Origin: Betaproteobacteria bacterium
Lineage (GTDB): Bacteria > Pseudomonadota > Gammaproteobacteria > Burkholderiales > SG8-39
Reading direction: 5' to 3'
NCBI GenBank assembly: GCA_016195915.1
Contig: JACPYS010000043.1
Location: 124,001 to 188,000, forward strand
Length of the DNA: 64,000 nt
Part shown: positions 24,627-31,529 of the stretch, in pieces
Layout: each line of letters begins with the position of its first letter
How positions within the stretch are numbered: the first letter of the stretch is position 1
Made by a program: the position numbers and the translations under genes
Notes under the pieces: model-generated
Database searches by the model: none
Seen by the model: only the letters and a program-made list of their open reading frames with translations
What the model was told of the DNA's origin: nothing

Positions 24627-25391
24627 ATGGACCTTCCGCAAAACCCGTTCAAACGCGCCCTCAAGGCCGGCAGACCGCAGATCGGCCTGTGGTCGAGCTT
24701 GTCTTCCAACTACACTGTCGAGGTAATCGCCGGCGCGGGTTTCGACTGGATCCTGATCGACATGGAGCACAGTCCAAACGATCTCGAGAGCCTGCTGTCG
24801 CAACTGCAGGCTGCAGCACCCTATCCGAGCCATCCGGTGGTCAGGGTTCCCTGGAACGACATGGTGACCATCAAGCGCGTGCTCGACGCGGGCGCCCAGT
24901 CGCTGCTCATCCCGTACGTGCAAAGTGCAGAAGAAGCGAAGCAGGCGGTGGCCCATACGCGCTATCCGCCGGCGGGAGTGCGCGGCGTCGCCGGCACGAC
25001 GCGCGCAACCCGCTTCGGACGGATCAAGAACTACGCCAAGCACGCGCACGAGGAAATTTGCGTGCTGGTTCAGCTCGAAACCCAGTCGGCGCTCGCCGAA
25101 TTGGAGAAGGTCGCGGCCGTCGATGGGGTGGACGGCGTTTTCATCGGCCCGGCCGACCTGCATGCCTCCATGGGCTACACCGGAGAGACCGCCAATTCGG
25201 CAGTAATACCGATGATCGAGGATGCGATGCGGCGCATCCTCAGGGCCGGCAAGGCCCCGGGTTACCTCTCGCCGGTGGAAGCCGACGCCAGGCGCATGCT
25301 CGCGGCGGGCGCGCTGTTCGTTGCCGTGGGCGCCGATGTCGGCCTGCTCGCGCGCGGCGCCGAAGCGCTGTGTGCGAAGTTCAAGTCCTGA
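24627..25391 (+). CDS. HpcH/HpaI-family class II aldolase
   Basis: 254 aa. Hallmarks: the catalytic His in [10 protein letters not shown] (His48), Arg in VVRVPWND, Glu in [11 protein letters not shown] and Asp in [13 protein letters not shown] (metal ligands). Enzymes of this family cleave 2-keto-3-deoxy acids or 4-hydroxy-2-oxo acids to pyruvate plus an aldehyde. Following a sugar-acid dehydratase, the likely products are pyruvate and a short aldehyde such as glycolaldehyde or tartronate semialdehyde. It starts 28 bp after the Bug gene. Confidence 0.92.
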   Translation: MDLPQNPFKRALKAGRPQIGLWSSLSSNYTVEVIAGAGFDWILIDMEHSPNDLESLLSQLQAAAPYPSHPVVRVPWNDMVTIKRVLDAGAQSLLIPYVQSAEEAKQAVAHTRYPPAGVRGVAGTTRATRFGRIKNYAKHAHEEICVLVQLETQSALAELEKVAAVDGVDGVFIGPADLHASMGYTGETANSAVIPMIEDAMRRILRAGKAPGYLSPVEADARRMLAAGALFVAVGADVGLLARGAEALCAKFKS

Positions 25392-25402
25392 GAGTCGAAC
25401 CC

Positions 25403-26341
25403 GTGAACGACGAAATCATGGTTGTTGCCAAGGAATACGCGCCAACCCAGCAGCGGCTCGAAGCGGAGTTCACGATACACAAACTGTACGAGGCCCCGGA
25501 TCGGGACGCATTTTTGAAATGCCATGCGTCTTCCGTGCGTGCACTGGCGACGTACACGGCCTCGGGTGCAGACGCAAAGTTGATGGACGCACTTCCGAAG
25601 TTGCAGTTGATCTCGCATTTCGGTGTTGGCTACGATGCGATCGACGTCGGCGCGGCAAAGCAACGCAACATCATGGTCACGAACACGCCCGACGTCCTCA
25701 ATGATTGCGTAGCCGACACGGCAATGTCGCTCGTCCTAAACGTGATGCGCCAGTTTCCGCGTTCGGAAAACTGGCTGCGTGCGGGCAACTGGCGCGAAGT
25801 GATCGGGTATCCGCTCACGGTTTCGCTCGGCGGCAAGACGCTCGGCATCCTCGGCCTGGGACGGATCGGCGAAGCGATCGCCAGGCGCGCGCAGGCTTTC
25901 GGTATGAAGATCGCGTACCACAACCGAAACAGGAAGAACCTCCCCTACGCCTATTTTGCGGACGCGGCATCGCTGGCGAAGAACTGCACGGTGCTCCTGA
26001 TTGCGACGCCCGGCGGCGCGGAAACCAGGAACCTGGTGGATGCGAAAGTGCTGGACGCGCTCGGCCCGAAAGGGTTCGTGGTCAACATCGCGCGCGGTTC
26101 GGTGATCGACGAGCCGGTGCTCATCAGGTATCTGCAAGAGAACAGGATTGCCGGCGCGGGACTCGACGTATACGTCAAAGAACCGCAGGTGCCGCCGGAA
26201 TTGTTCGCGCTGGAGAACGCGGTGATCTATCCTCATGTGGGCAGCGGGACCGTGGAGACGCGCACCGCGATGGGAGATCTGCAGCTCGAGAACCTCCGGC
26301 TGTTCTTTGCCGGCAAGCCGGTCAAAACGCGGGTGGTCTAA
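25403..26341 (+). CDS. D-isomer-specific 2-hydroxyacid dehydrogenase (glyoxylate/hydroxypyruvate reductase type)
   Basis: 312 aa from GTG 25403 (12 bp after the aldolase stop); ATG 25418 is the alternative. [20 protein letters not shown] is the dinucleotide fold, with HNRNRK after the second strand favouring NADPH. Catalytic Arg in [11 protein letters not shown], Glu in [10 protein letters not shown] and His in IYPHVGSGT are all present. Could reduce glyoxylate or hydroxypyruvate formed downstream of the aldolase step. Its 3' end overlaps the convergent bacterioferritin gene by four bases. Confidence 0.9.
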   Translation: MNDEIMVVAKEYAPTQQRLEAEFTIHKLYEAPDRDAFLKCHASSVRALATYTASGADAKLMDALPKLQLISHFGVGYDAIDVGAAKQRNIMVTNTPDVLNDCVADTAMSLVLNVMRQFPRSENWLRAGNWREVIGYPLTVSLGGKTLGILGLGRIGEAIARRAQAFGMKIAYHNRNRKNLPYAYFADAASLAKNCTVLLIATPGGAETRNLVDAKVLDALGPKGFVVNIARGSVIDEPVLIRYLQENRIAGAGLDVYVKEPQVPPELFALENAVIYPHVGSGTVETRTAMGDLQLENLRLFFAGKPVKTRVV

Positions 26342-26805
26342 CCGGCCTGGGTCTGCAGCCAGTTCTGCACGCCGAGCTTGCCGATCAGCTCGATCTGCGT
26401 TTCGAGCCAGTCGATGTGTTCTTCCTCGGATTCGAGGATCTCTTCGAGTAGCTCGCGCGACACGTAATCGCCAACCGATTCGCAGTGCAGGATCCCGTCC
26501 TTGAGCACCGGGTGGGCGGCCTGCTCGAGCCTGAGGTCGCATTTCAGCGCCTCCGGCGCGTCCTCGCCGATCATCAGCTTGCCCAAGTCCTGCAGGTTCG
26601 GCAGGCCCTCGAGAAACAGGATCCGCGTGATCAGCTGGTCGGCGTGCTTCATCTCGTCGGTCGATTCCTTCTTTTCGTATTCCTCGAGTTTCTTCAGGCC
26701 CCAGTTTCCGAGCATGCGGGCATGCAGGAAGTACTGGTTGATCGCCGTGAGCTCGTTGCAGAGCGCCTTGTTCAGGTGTTGGATGACTTTCTTGTCGCCT
26801 TTCAT
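26338..26805 (-). CDS. bfr: Bacterioferritin
   Basis: 155 aa from ATG 26805 with GGAGG upstream. All ferroxidase ligands are visible: Glu18, Tyr25, Glu51 and His54 in the first half, Glu94 and Glu127/His130 in the second ([17 protein letters not shown]). Met52 (DEMKH) is the axial haem ligand, so this is a true haem-binding Bfr rather than a ferritin. It assembles into 24-mers storing ferric iron. It follows bfd by 34 bp in the same direction, forming a bfd-bfr unit behind a Fur box. Confidence 0.95.
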   Translation of the reverse strand: MKGDKKVIQHLNKALCNELTAINQYFLHARMLGNWGLKKLEEYEKKESTDEMKHADQLITRILFLEGLPNLQDLGKLMIGEDAPEALKCDLRLEQAAHPVLKDGILHCESVGDYVSRELLEEILESEEEHIDWLETQIELIGKLGVQNWLQTQAG

Positions 26806-26839
26806 CGCCGCCTCCGTGAGCGTCCGGGTCGGCAATACC

Positions 26840-27043
26840 TTACGCGGGCGCGCCCCCGGCAGCAAGCGGCGGCGCGCATCCGCGGCGATGCTCGTTCAGA
26901 ACCTCCTTCGCGGCGTGCGCGCAGCGGCCGCAACCGGTGGCGACGCCAAGGCAATGCTCCAAGTCTCGCAGCGAGCAGGCGCCCGTTTCGGCGCAGGCGC
27001 GGATATCGCGCTCGGTGATTCCATTGCACAAGCAGATGTACAT
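26840..27043 (-). CDS. bfd: Bacterioferritin-associated ferredoxin
   Basis: 67 aa from ATG 27043. The [2Fe-2S] cysteines are at the canonical positions 4, 6, 38 and 41 (YICLCNG and ATGCGRC). Bfd binds bacterioferritin and passes electrons to the core to release iron under starvation. A good Fur box lies about 20 bp upstream, matching the known Fur repression of bfd. The gene is divergent from hemP. The upstream placement relative to bfr would put both under the same control. Confidence 0.95.
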   Translation of the reverse strand: MYICLCNGITERDIRACAETGACSLRDLEHCLGVATGCGRCAHAAKEVLNEHRRGCAPPLAAGGAPA

Positions 27044-27062
27044 GGCAGAAATTGGGCCTTTA

Positions 27063-27081
27063 ATGATAATGATTCTCACTT
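27063..27081. promoter_or_regulatory. Fur box in front of bfd
   Basis: AATGATAATGATTCTCACT contains TGATAAT-G-ATTCTCA, close to the 7-1-7 Fur consensus TGATAAT-G-ATTATCA. It lies 20-38 bp upstream of the bfd start, where bound Fur-Fe would block RNA polymerase. Activity is inferred from the match. Confidence 0.75.
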
Positions 27082-27127
27082 AATATTTTGGCAAATGCAA
27101 CAAGCTAATGATCGCTAACACGCAACC

Positions 27128-27145
27128 TGTTGACCAAGATCAACA
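27128..27145. promoter_or_regulatory. FNR/Dnr-type site between bfd and hemP
   Basis: TGTTGA-N6-TCAACA is a perfect inverted repeat, and its core TTGAC-CAAG-ATCAA fits the FNR/Anr/Dnr half-site pattern TTGAY-N4-RTCAA. Its centre is about 50 bp upstream of the hemP start and about 93 bp upstream of bfd. This suggests oxygen- or NO-responsive control of the iron operon(s) in addition to Fur. Confidence 0.55.
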
Positions 27146-27163
27146 AAAATTCTTGCCTTCTTA

Positions 27164-27182
27164 AATGATAATAGTTATCATT
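27164..27182. promoter_or_regulatory. Fur box in front of hemP
   Basis: AATGATAATAGTTATCATT is a near-perfect inverted repeat matching Fur consensus (GATAAT and its mirror ATTATC with flanks). It ends five bases before the hemP ATG, so it would overlap the transcription start or leader. It probably controls the whole hemP-tonB-exbBD-FTR1 run. Confidence 0.8.
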
Positions 27183-27187
27183 CTCGT

Positions 27188-27361
27188 ATGGGACAAAAAG
27201 CCATGCCGCTTCCCGAGGAAGTGCGTCCAACGTCGGCGGCACCCCAGCGGGTGCAGAGCCAAGCGCTGCTCGGGCTGCGCAAGGAGCTGGTGATCGTGCA
27301 TAACGGACGCGAGTACCGCCTGCGTCTTACCCAGAACGGCAAGCTGATCCTCACCGCGTAA
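27188..27361 (+). CDS. hemP: Hemin uptake protein HemP
   Basis: 57 aa, small but clear: RVQSQALLGLRKELVI followed by HNGREYRLRLTQNGKLILTA, which is the HemP family signature. ATG 27188 is taken as the start; the ATG at 27203 is an alternative. In Burkholderiales, HemP is a Fur-repressed regulator needed for haem-uptake gene expression. It opens an operon with a small protein, tonB, exbB, exbD and an iron permease. Confidence 0.88.
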   Translation: MGQKAMPLPEEVRPTSAAPQRVQSQALLGLRKELVIVHNGREYRLRLTQNGKLILTA

Positions 27362-27437
27362 CGACTAAAGCGCGAGCCAGCAAGCGGGTCCGGCCCGCAG
27401 CCAGCCAGCGGAATTCCCTTCCCAGGAGCTGGCTTAT

Positions 27438-27680
27438 ATGTGCAATCCCGATCCCGATGCGAGCCGCGCGGAAACCATCACCGCGTCGCTGCTCTACCTC
27501 ATGACGCACTACGCCCGCACCGGCTGCCCGCGGCTCGCCCTTTGCGTGTCGCGGCACATGCAATGCCTCGCAACCCACCCGGACGCGGCGCCCGTGTTGC
27601 GCGAGATCTGTGCCGACCTGCACGGTGCCTGGGCGCAGGCAGCGGGTCCGAACGTCGAAAACGGCGGACTGCTGCACTGA
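27438..27680 (+). CDS. Conserved small hypothetical protein between hemP and tonB
   Basis: 80 aa with AGGAG before ATG 27438. It has a Cys/His-rich helical core: TASLLYLMTHYARTGCPRLALCVSRHMQCLATHP and then REICADLHGAW. The cysteines suggest metal or iron-sulfur binding but do not form a recognised motif. I recall similar small proteins at this position in other betaproteobacterial iron loci. Function unknown; it ends two bases before the tonB start. Confidence 0.75.
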   Translation: MCNPDPDASRAETITASLLYLMTHYARTGCPRLALCVSRHMQCLATHPDAAPVLREICADLHGAWAQAAGPNVENGGLLH

Positions 27681-27682
27681 AA

Positions 27683-28336
27683 ATGCCGCCGCGGGCACAC
27701 CGGGAGCCACGATCGCCGCAGCGCGCGGCAGCGCTGGTGGCCGTGCTCGCCTTGCACCTTGGCGCCGTGGTGGCGCTGGCGCAATATCAGCCGGCGCGCG
27801 GGGCGATGAGCCATCTCCCTGCCGTGATGGTGAGCCTCATCACGCCGCCCAAGCTGGAGCAGCCGCAGGATCTGCCCAAGCCCATGCCGGTCGTTAAGCA
27901 ACCAATCCGGAAGATCGAGCCGCTTCCACCGCAGCCGATCTTGGCGACCACGGAGCCGACTCCAGTGCCGGCGCGCTTCGACGCGCCTGCGCCTGCGCCC
28001 ACGCCCGCCGCGCCGCCGGCACCTGTTGCCGCGGCGCCCCCGCCTGCGCCTGCGATTCCGCCGAATTTCACCGCCGATTACCTCAACAACCCGGCCCCGT
28101 CTTATCCGGCGCTGTCGCGCCGCATGGGCGAGGAAGGCAAGGTCGTGTTGCGGGTCTTCGTCAACCAGCAGGGGCTGCCGACACAAGTGCAAATCAGGAC
28201 TTCGAGCGGCTTCAGCCGTCTCGATGACATCTCGCTTGAAACAGTGAAGCAGTGGAAATTCATGCCCGCGCGGCGCGGCGAACAACCCATCGGTGCCTGG
28301 GTGCTGGTACCGATTTCTTTCAGTTTAGGGAGCTAA
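27683..28336 (+). CDS. tonB: TonB energy-transducing protein
   Basis: 217 aa from ATG 27683. One N-terminal membrane anchor (AALVAVLALHLGAVVALA), then a Pro/Ala-rich spacer (residues ~55-125) spanning the periplasm, and the C-terminal TonB domain (YPALSRRMGEEGKVVLRVFV and GFSRLDDISLETVKQWKFMPA). TonB couples the proton-motive force from ExbBD to outer-membrane receptors. exbB and exbD follow directly, and a receptor gene lies 3 kb downstream. Confidence 0.93.
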   Translation: MPPRAHREPRSPQRAAALVAVLALHLGAVVALAQYQPARGAMSHLPAVMVSLITPPKLEQPQDLPKPMPVVKQPIRKIEPLPPQPILATTEPTPVPARFDAPAPAPTPAAPPAPVAAAPPPAPAIPPNFTADYLNNPAPSYPALSRRMGEEGKVVLRVFVNQQGLPTQVQIRTSSGFSRLDDISLETVKQWKFMPARRGEQPIGAWVLVPISFSLGS

Positions 28337-28339
28337 ACA

Positions 28340-29089
28340 ATGGATGCGCAACAAACGGTGGGCTTTGCCCATTTCCTGCAGCAGACCGACGGCCTGGGCA
28401 AGACCGTCTTCGGCGTGTTGCTCGTGATGTCCGTGGCGACCTGGTATTTGATCATCATCAAAACGCTGCAGACCTGGTTGGCGCGCCGGCGCACGATGCG
28501 CTTTCTGGAGAATTTCTGGGACGCGCCGTCGCTGCAGGCGGTGGCTGTCGATCTCGAGCAACGCCATCGTCCGGAAGAACCGTTCTCCCACCTCGCCTGG
28601 CACGCCATCGTCGCGGCGCGCCACCACCAGCGCCACAGCGCGAACAAATTGAACGAAGCGGGCAGCGCAACGGAATTTCTGACGCGCTCGATGCGCCGGG
28701 TCATCGACGAAGAAACGGCGCGGCTCGAAACGGGGCTGACCATGCTCGCCTCGGTGGGCAGCACCGCGCCCTTCGTCGGGCTGTTCGGCACAGTCTGGGG
28801 CATCTACCACGCGCTGATCAACATCGGCATGAGCGGGCAGGGCACGCTTGACAAGGTCGCCGGCCCGGTCGGCGAGGCGCTGATCATGACGGCCGCCGGC
28901 TTGGCGGTGGCGGTCCCGGCGGTGCTCGCTTACAACGCCTTCGTGCGCAGCAACCGCATGGTGCTCGCCAAGCTCGATTCGTTCGCGCATGACCTGTTCG
29001 CATTCCTGACCACCGGCTCGCATGTGAACGAAGTCGCCGCCGTGCTGCCGCTCACCGCAAGGTTGGCGCAGTCGAAAGGAGCGGCGTGA
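28340..29089 (+). CDS. exbB: ExbB proton-channel subunit (MotA/TolQ/ExbB family)
   Basis: 249 aa, starting three bases after tonB. First membrane helix about residues 20-42 (TVFGVLLVMSVATWYLIIIKTL); the second and third in the conserved SVGSTAPFVGLFGTVWGIYHAL and GEALIMTAAGLAVAVPAVLAYN blocks, which hold the Thr residues lining the proton path. Forms the pentameric stator channel with ExbD that energises TonB. Confidence 0.94.
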   Translation: MDAQQTVGFAHFLQQTDGLGKTVFGVLLVMSVATWYLIIIKTLQTWLARRRTMRFLENFWDAPSLQAVAVDLEQRHRPEEPFSHLAWHAIVAARHHQRHSANKLNEAGSATEFLTRSMRRVIDEETARLETGLTMLASVGSTAPFVGLFGTVWGIYHALINIGMSGQGTLDKVAGPVGEALIMTAAGLAVAVPAVLAYNAFVRSNRMVLAKLDSFAHDLFAFLTTGSHVNEVAAVLPLTARLAQSKGAA

Positions 29090-29090
29090 C

Positions 29091-29513
29091 ATGGCTTTCG
29101 GCGGATTCAGCAAAAGCGGCGATAGCTCGCCGATGGCGGAGATCAACATGGTCCCGCTGATCGACGTGATGCTGGTGCTGCTGGTTATTTTCATCATCAC
29201 GGCGCCGCTGCTCACGCACGCGGTCAAGATCGACTTGCCGAAAGCCTCGAGCAATCCGAACCTCACCAGGCCCGACAACATCCAGCTCGCGATCAAGGCG
29301 AACGGCGCGCTCTACTGGAACGGCGAAGCGGTCGACCAACGGGCGCTGGCAGCGCGGATGGCGGCGGCGGCCAAGCTCGACCCCCAGCCCGAAGTTCATC
29401 TCCGCGCCGATCTCACCACGGAATACCAGAAAGTCGCGGAGGTGATGTCCGCCGCCGCGAAGGCGGGAATGATGAAGATCGGTTTCGTGACCGAACCGAG
29501 CGGAGCAAACTGA
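29091..29513 (+). CDS. exbD: ExbD proton-channel subunit
   Basis: 140 aa. The single membrane helix INMVPLIDVMLVLLVIFI carries Asp25, the essential proton-carrying residue of ExbD. The periplasmic domain follows with VHLRADLTTEYQKVAEVMSAAAKAG. Begins two bases after exbB, and its stop overlaps the ATG of the FTR1-type gene, so the energising complex is coupled to an iron permease. Confidence 0.95.
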   Translation: MAFGGFSKSGDSSPMAEINMVPLIDVMLVLLVIFIITAPLLTHAVKIDLPKASSNPNLTRPDNIQLAIKANGALYWNGEAVDQRALAARMAAAAKLDPQPEVHLRADLTTEYQKVAEVMSAAAKAGMMKIGFVTEPSGAN

Positions 29514-31447
29514 TGTTCGCGCGCCTGCTGGCGATCTTGCTGCTCGCACTGGCAGTCACGATACCGCGCGCCGCACTCGCGCAGGCGCCGGGCGAAGCGG
29601 CGCAAACCGTCGTGCACCTGCTCGATTACGTCGGCGTCGACTATCCTGGTTTCGTCCGGGACGGAAAGGTGCTCAATGAGCAGGAGTACAAGGAGCAGGT
29701 CGAGTTCACGCGGCAGGTCGGCGAGCTGCTCGCGAAGCTCCCGCCGGCGGATGGTTCGGCGAGACTCGCCGAGGACGCGGCGATGCTGCGCAAGCGCATC
29801 GAAGCCAAAGCGCCGGGCGAGGAAGTGTCGCGCCTCGCGAACGCGCTGCGCTGGGAGGTGATCGCCGCATACAAGCTCACGGTCACACCCAAGCGCGCGC
29901 CCGATTTCAAGCTCGGCGCGCAACGCTACGCCGCGGTGTGCGCAGGGTGCCACGGTGTGCAAGGTCGCGGCGACGGCCCGGCCGCGAAGGACATGAAACC
30001 CGCGCCCGCCGATTTCCACGGCGCGTGGCGCATGAGCCAGCGCAGCGTGTATGGCCTGTACAGCACGATCAGCCTGGGCGTAGGCGGCACACCGATGGCG
30101 GCATTTCAGCAACTGTCCGAAGACGAGCGCTGGGCACTCGCCTTTTACGTCGCATCGCTCGGCGCGGACACCGGCACGCTCGAGAAGGGGCGCGCCCTCT
30201 GGGAAGGCAAAGCGGGTCGCGCCACGTTTAAGGACCTGCGCGAGGTTTCGACGCTGACCGATGCGGAGGTCCTCGCGCGTCATGGCGTCGATGCCGCGGC
30301 AGTGTTCGCGTACCTGAAAAGCCGCCCGGAAGCGCTTGCGAGCAGCCGCGAAGCACCGCTCGACGTTGCACAACGGCTGCTCGCTGAAAGCCTCGCCGCC
30401 TTGCGCGCTGGTGAACCTGAGCGTGCCCACCGGCTTGCGCTCGGCGCATATCTTGAAGGCTTCGAGCCGGCCGAACCCGCGCTCGATGCGCTCGACCGCG
30501 CGCTGCGGCTGGAGATCGAGGCGCACATGATGACTTACCGGAATTTGCTGCGCGCGAGCGGCTCGATCACCCCGGCGGAAGCGCAGCAGGAACGGCTGCG
30601 CGCGCTGCTTGGCGCCGCCGCGGAGAAAATCGCGGGCACGGAGCTCTCACCTTCCGCCGTCGCTTTCAGCGCCTTCATCATCATCCTGCGCGAAGGGCTC
30701 GAGGCGATCCTCGTGCTCGCGGCGATCCTCGCCTTCGCCGCCCGCTCCGGCCGCCCGGCGGCGCGCCGCTACGTGCACGCTGGCTGGATCGCCGCGTTCG
30801 TCCTCGGGCTCGCGACCTGGGCCGCGGCCTCGACGCTGATCGAAGTCTCCGGCGCGAACCGCGAGCTCACCGAAGGCGTCACCGCACTGATTGCCTCGGC
30901 GATGCTGCTCTACGTCGGCTTCTGGCTGCACGACAAAACGCACGCGAAAGCATGGGCCAACTACATCCGCGAGCAAGCTGGCAGCGCGCTCGGAGCGGGC
31001 ACGCTGTGGTCGCTCGCCTTGCTCGCCTTTTTCGCCGTGTATCGGGAACTGTTCGAGATCGTGCTGTTCTCCGAAGCGCTCTGGGCGCAGGCCGGCCCCG
31101 CAGGGCACGGCGCGCTCGCCGCCGGCGCCACGGGCGGCGCGGCGATATTGGCCATCGTCGGCCTGCTCATATTTCGCTTCGGCCTGCGCTTGCCGATCGG
31201 CCCGTTCTTCGCCGTCTGCGCGGTGCTGCTCGTGATCCTCGCCATCGCGTTCGCCGGCCAGGGTGTCGCCGCGCTGCAGGCGGCGGGGCTCATCGCGGCC
31301 GATCCGATCGCGTTCGTAAACGTGCCGATGCTCGGCATCTTCCCGACCGCGCAGACGCTCGCGGCGCAAGCCGCGGTGCTCGCCGTCGTGATCGCCGCAT
31401 TCGCGTGGAGCCGCGCCGTGGCGCGCAAAGGAGCGCCTGCCGCGTAA
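29513..31447 (+). CDS. Cytochrome c - FTR1 iron permease fusion protein
   Basis: 644 aa. Signal peptide to about residue 24. Residues ~125-220 contain a c-type haem domain (CAGCHGVQGRGDGPA, later GGTPMAAF with a possible Met ligand). From residue ~380 there is an FTR1/EfeU permease with about seven helices and two REXXE iron-translocation motifs, ILREGLEAILVL and YRELFEIVLFSEAL. FTR1 permeases import iron after oxidation by a partner; here the oxidising or electron-accepting module is on the same chain. Overlaps exbD by one base. Confidence 0.9.
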   Translation: MFARLLAILLLALAVTIPRAALAQAPGEAAQTVVHLLDYVGVDYPGFVRDGKVLNEQEYKEQVEFTRQVGELLAKLPPADGSARLAEDAAMLRKRIEAKAPGEEVSRLANALRWEVIAAYKLTVTPKRAPDFKLGAQRYAAVCAGCHGVQGRGDGPAAKDMKPAPADFHGAWRMSQRSVYGLYSTISLGVGGTPMAAFQQLSEDERWALAFYVASLGADTGTLEKGRALWEGKAGRATFKDLREVSTLTDAEVLARHGVDAAAVFAYLKSRPEALASSREAPLDVAQRLLAESLAALRAGEPERAHRLALGAYLEGFEPAEPALDALDRALRLEIEAHMMTYRNLLRASGSITPAEAQQERLRALLGAAAEKIAGTELSPSAVAFSAFIIILREGLEAILVLAAILAFAARSGRPAARRYVHAGWIAAFVLGLATWAAASTLIEVSGANRELTEGVTALIASAMLLYVGFWLHDKTHAKAWANYIREQAGSALGAGTLWSLALLAFFAVYRELFEIVLFSEALWAQAGPAGHGALAAGATGGAAILAIVGLLIFRFGLRLPIGPFFAVCAVLLVILAIAFAGQGVAALQAAGLIAADPIAFVNVPMLGIFPTAQTLAAQAAVLAVVIAAFAWSRAVARKGAPAA

Positions 31448-31529
31448 GGCATTTTTCAACAAACGCCCGCCAGCCCGCGCATCGTGCGCCAGCCAGCCTT
31501 GGGCAATTGACATACAAAGGGAGAGCACG

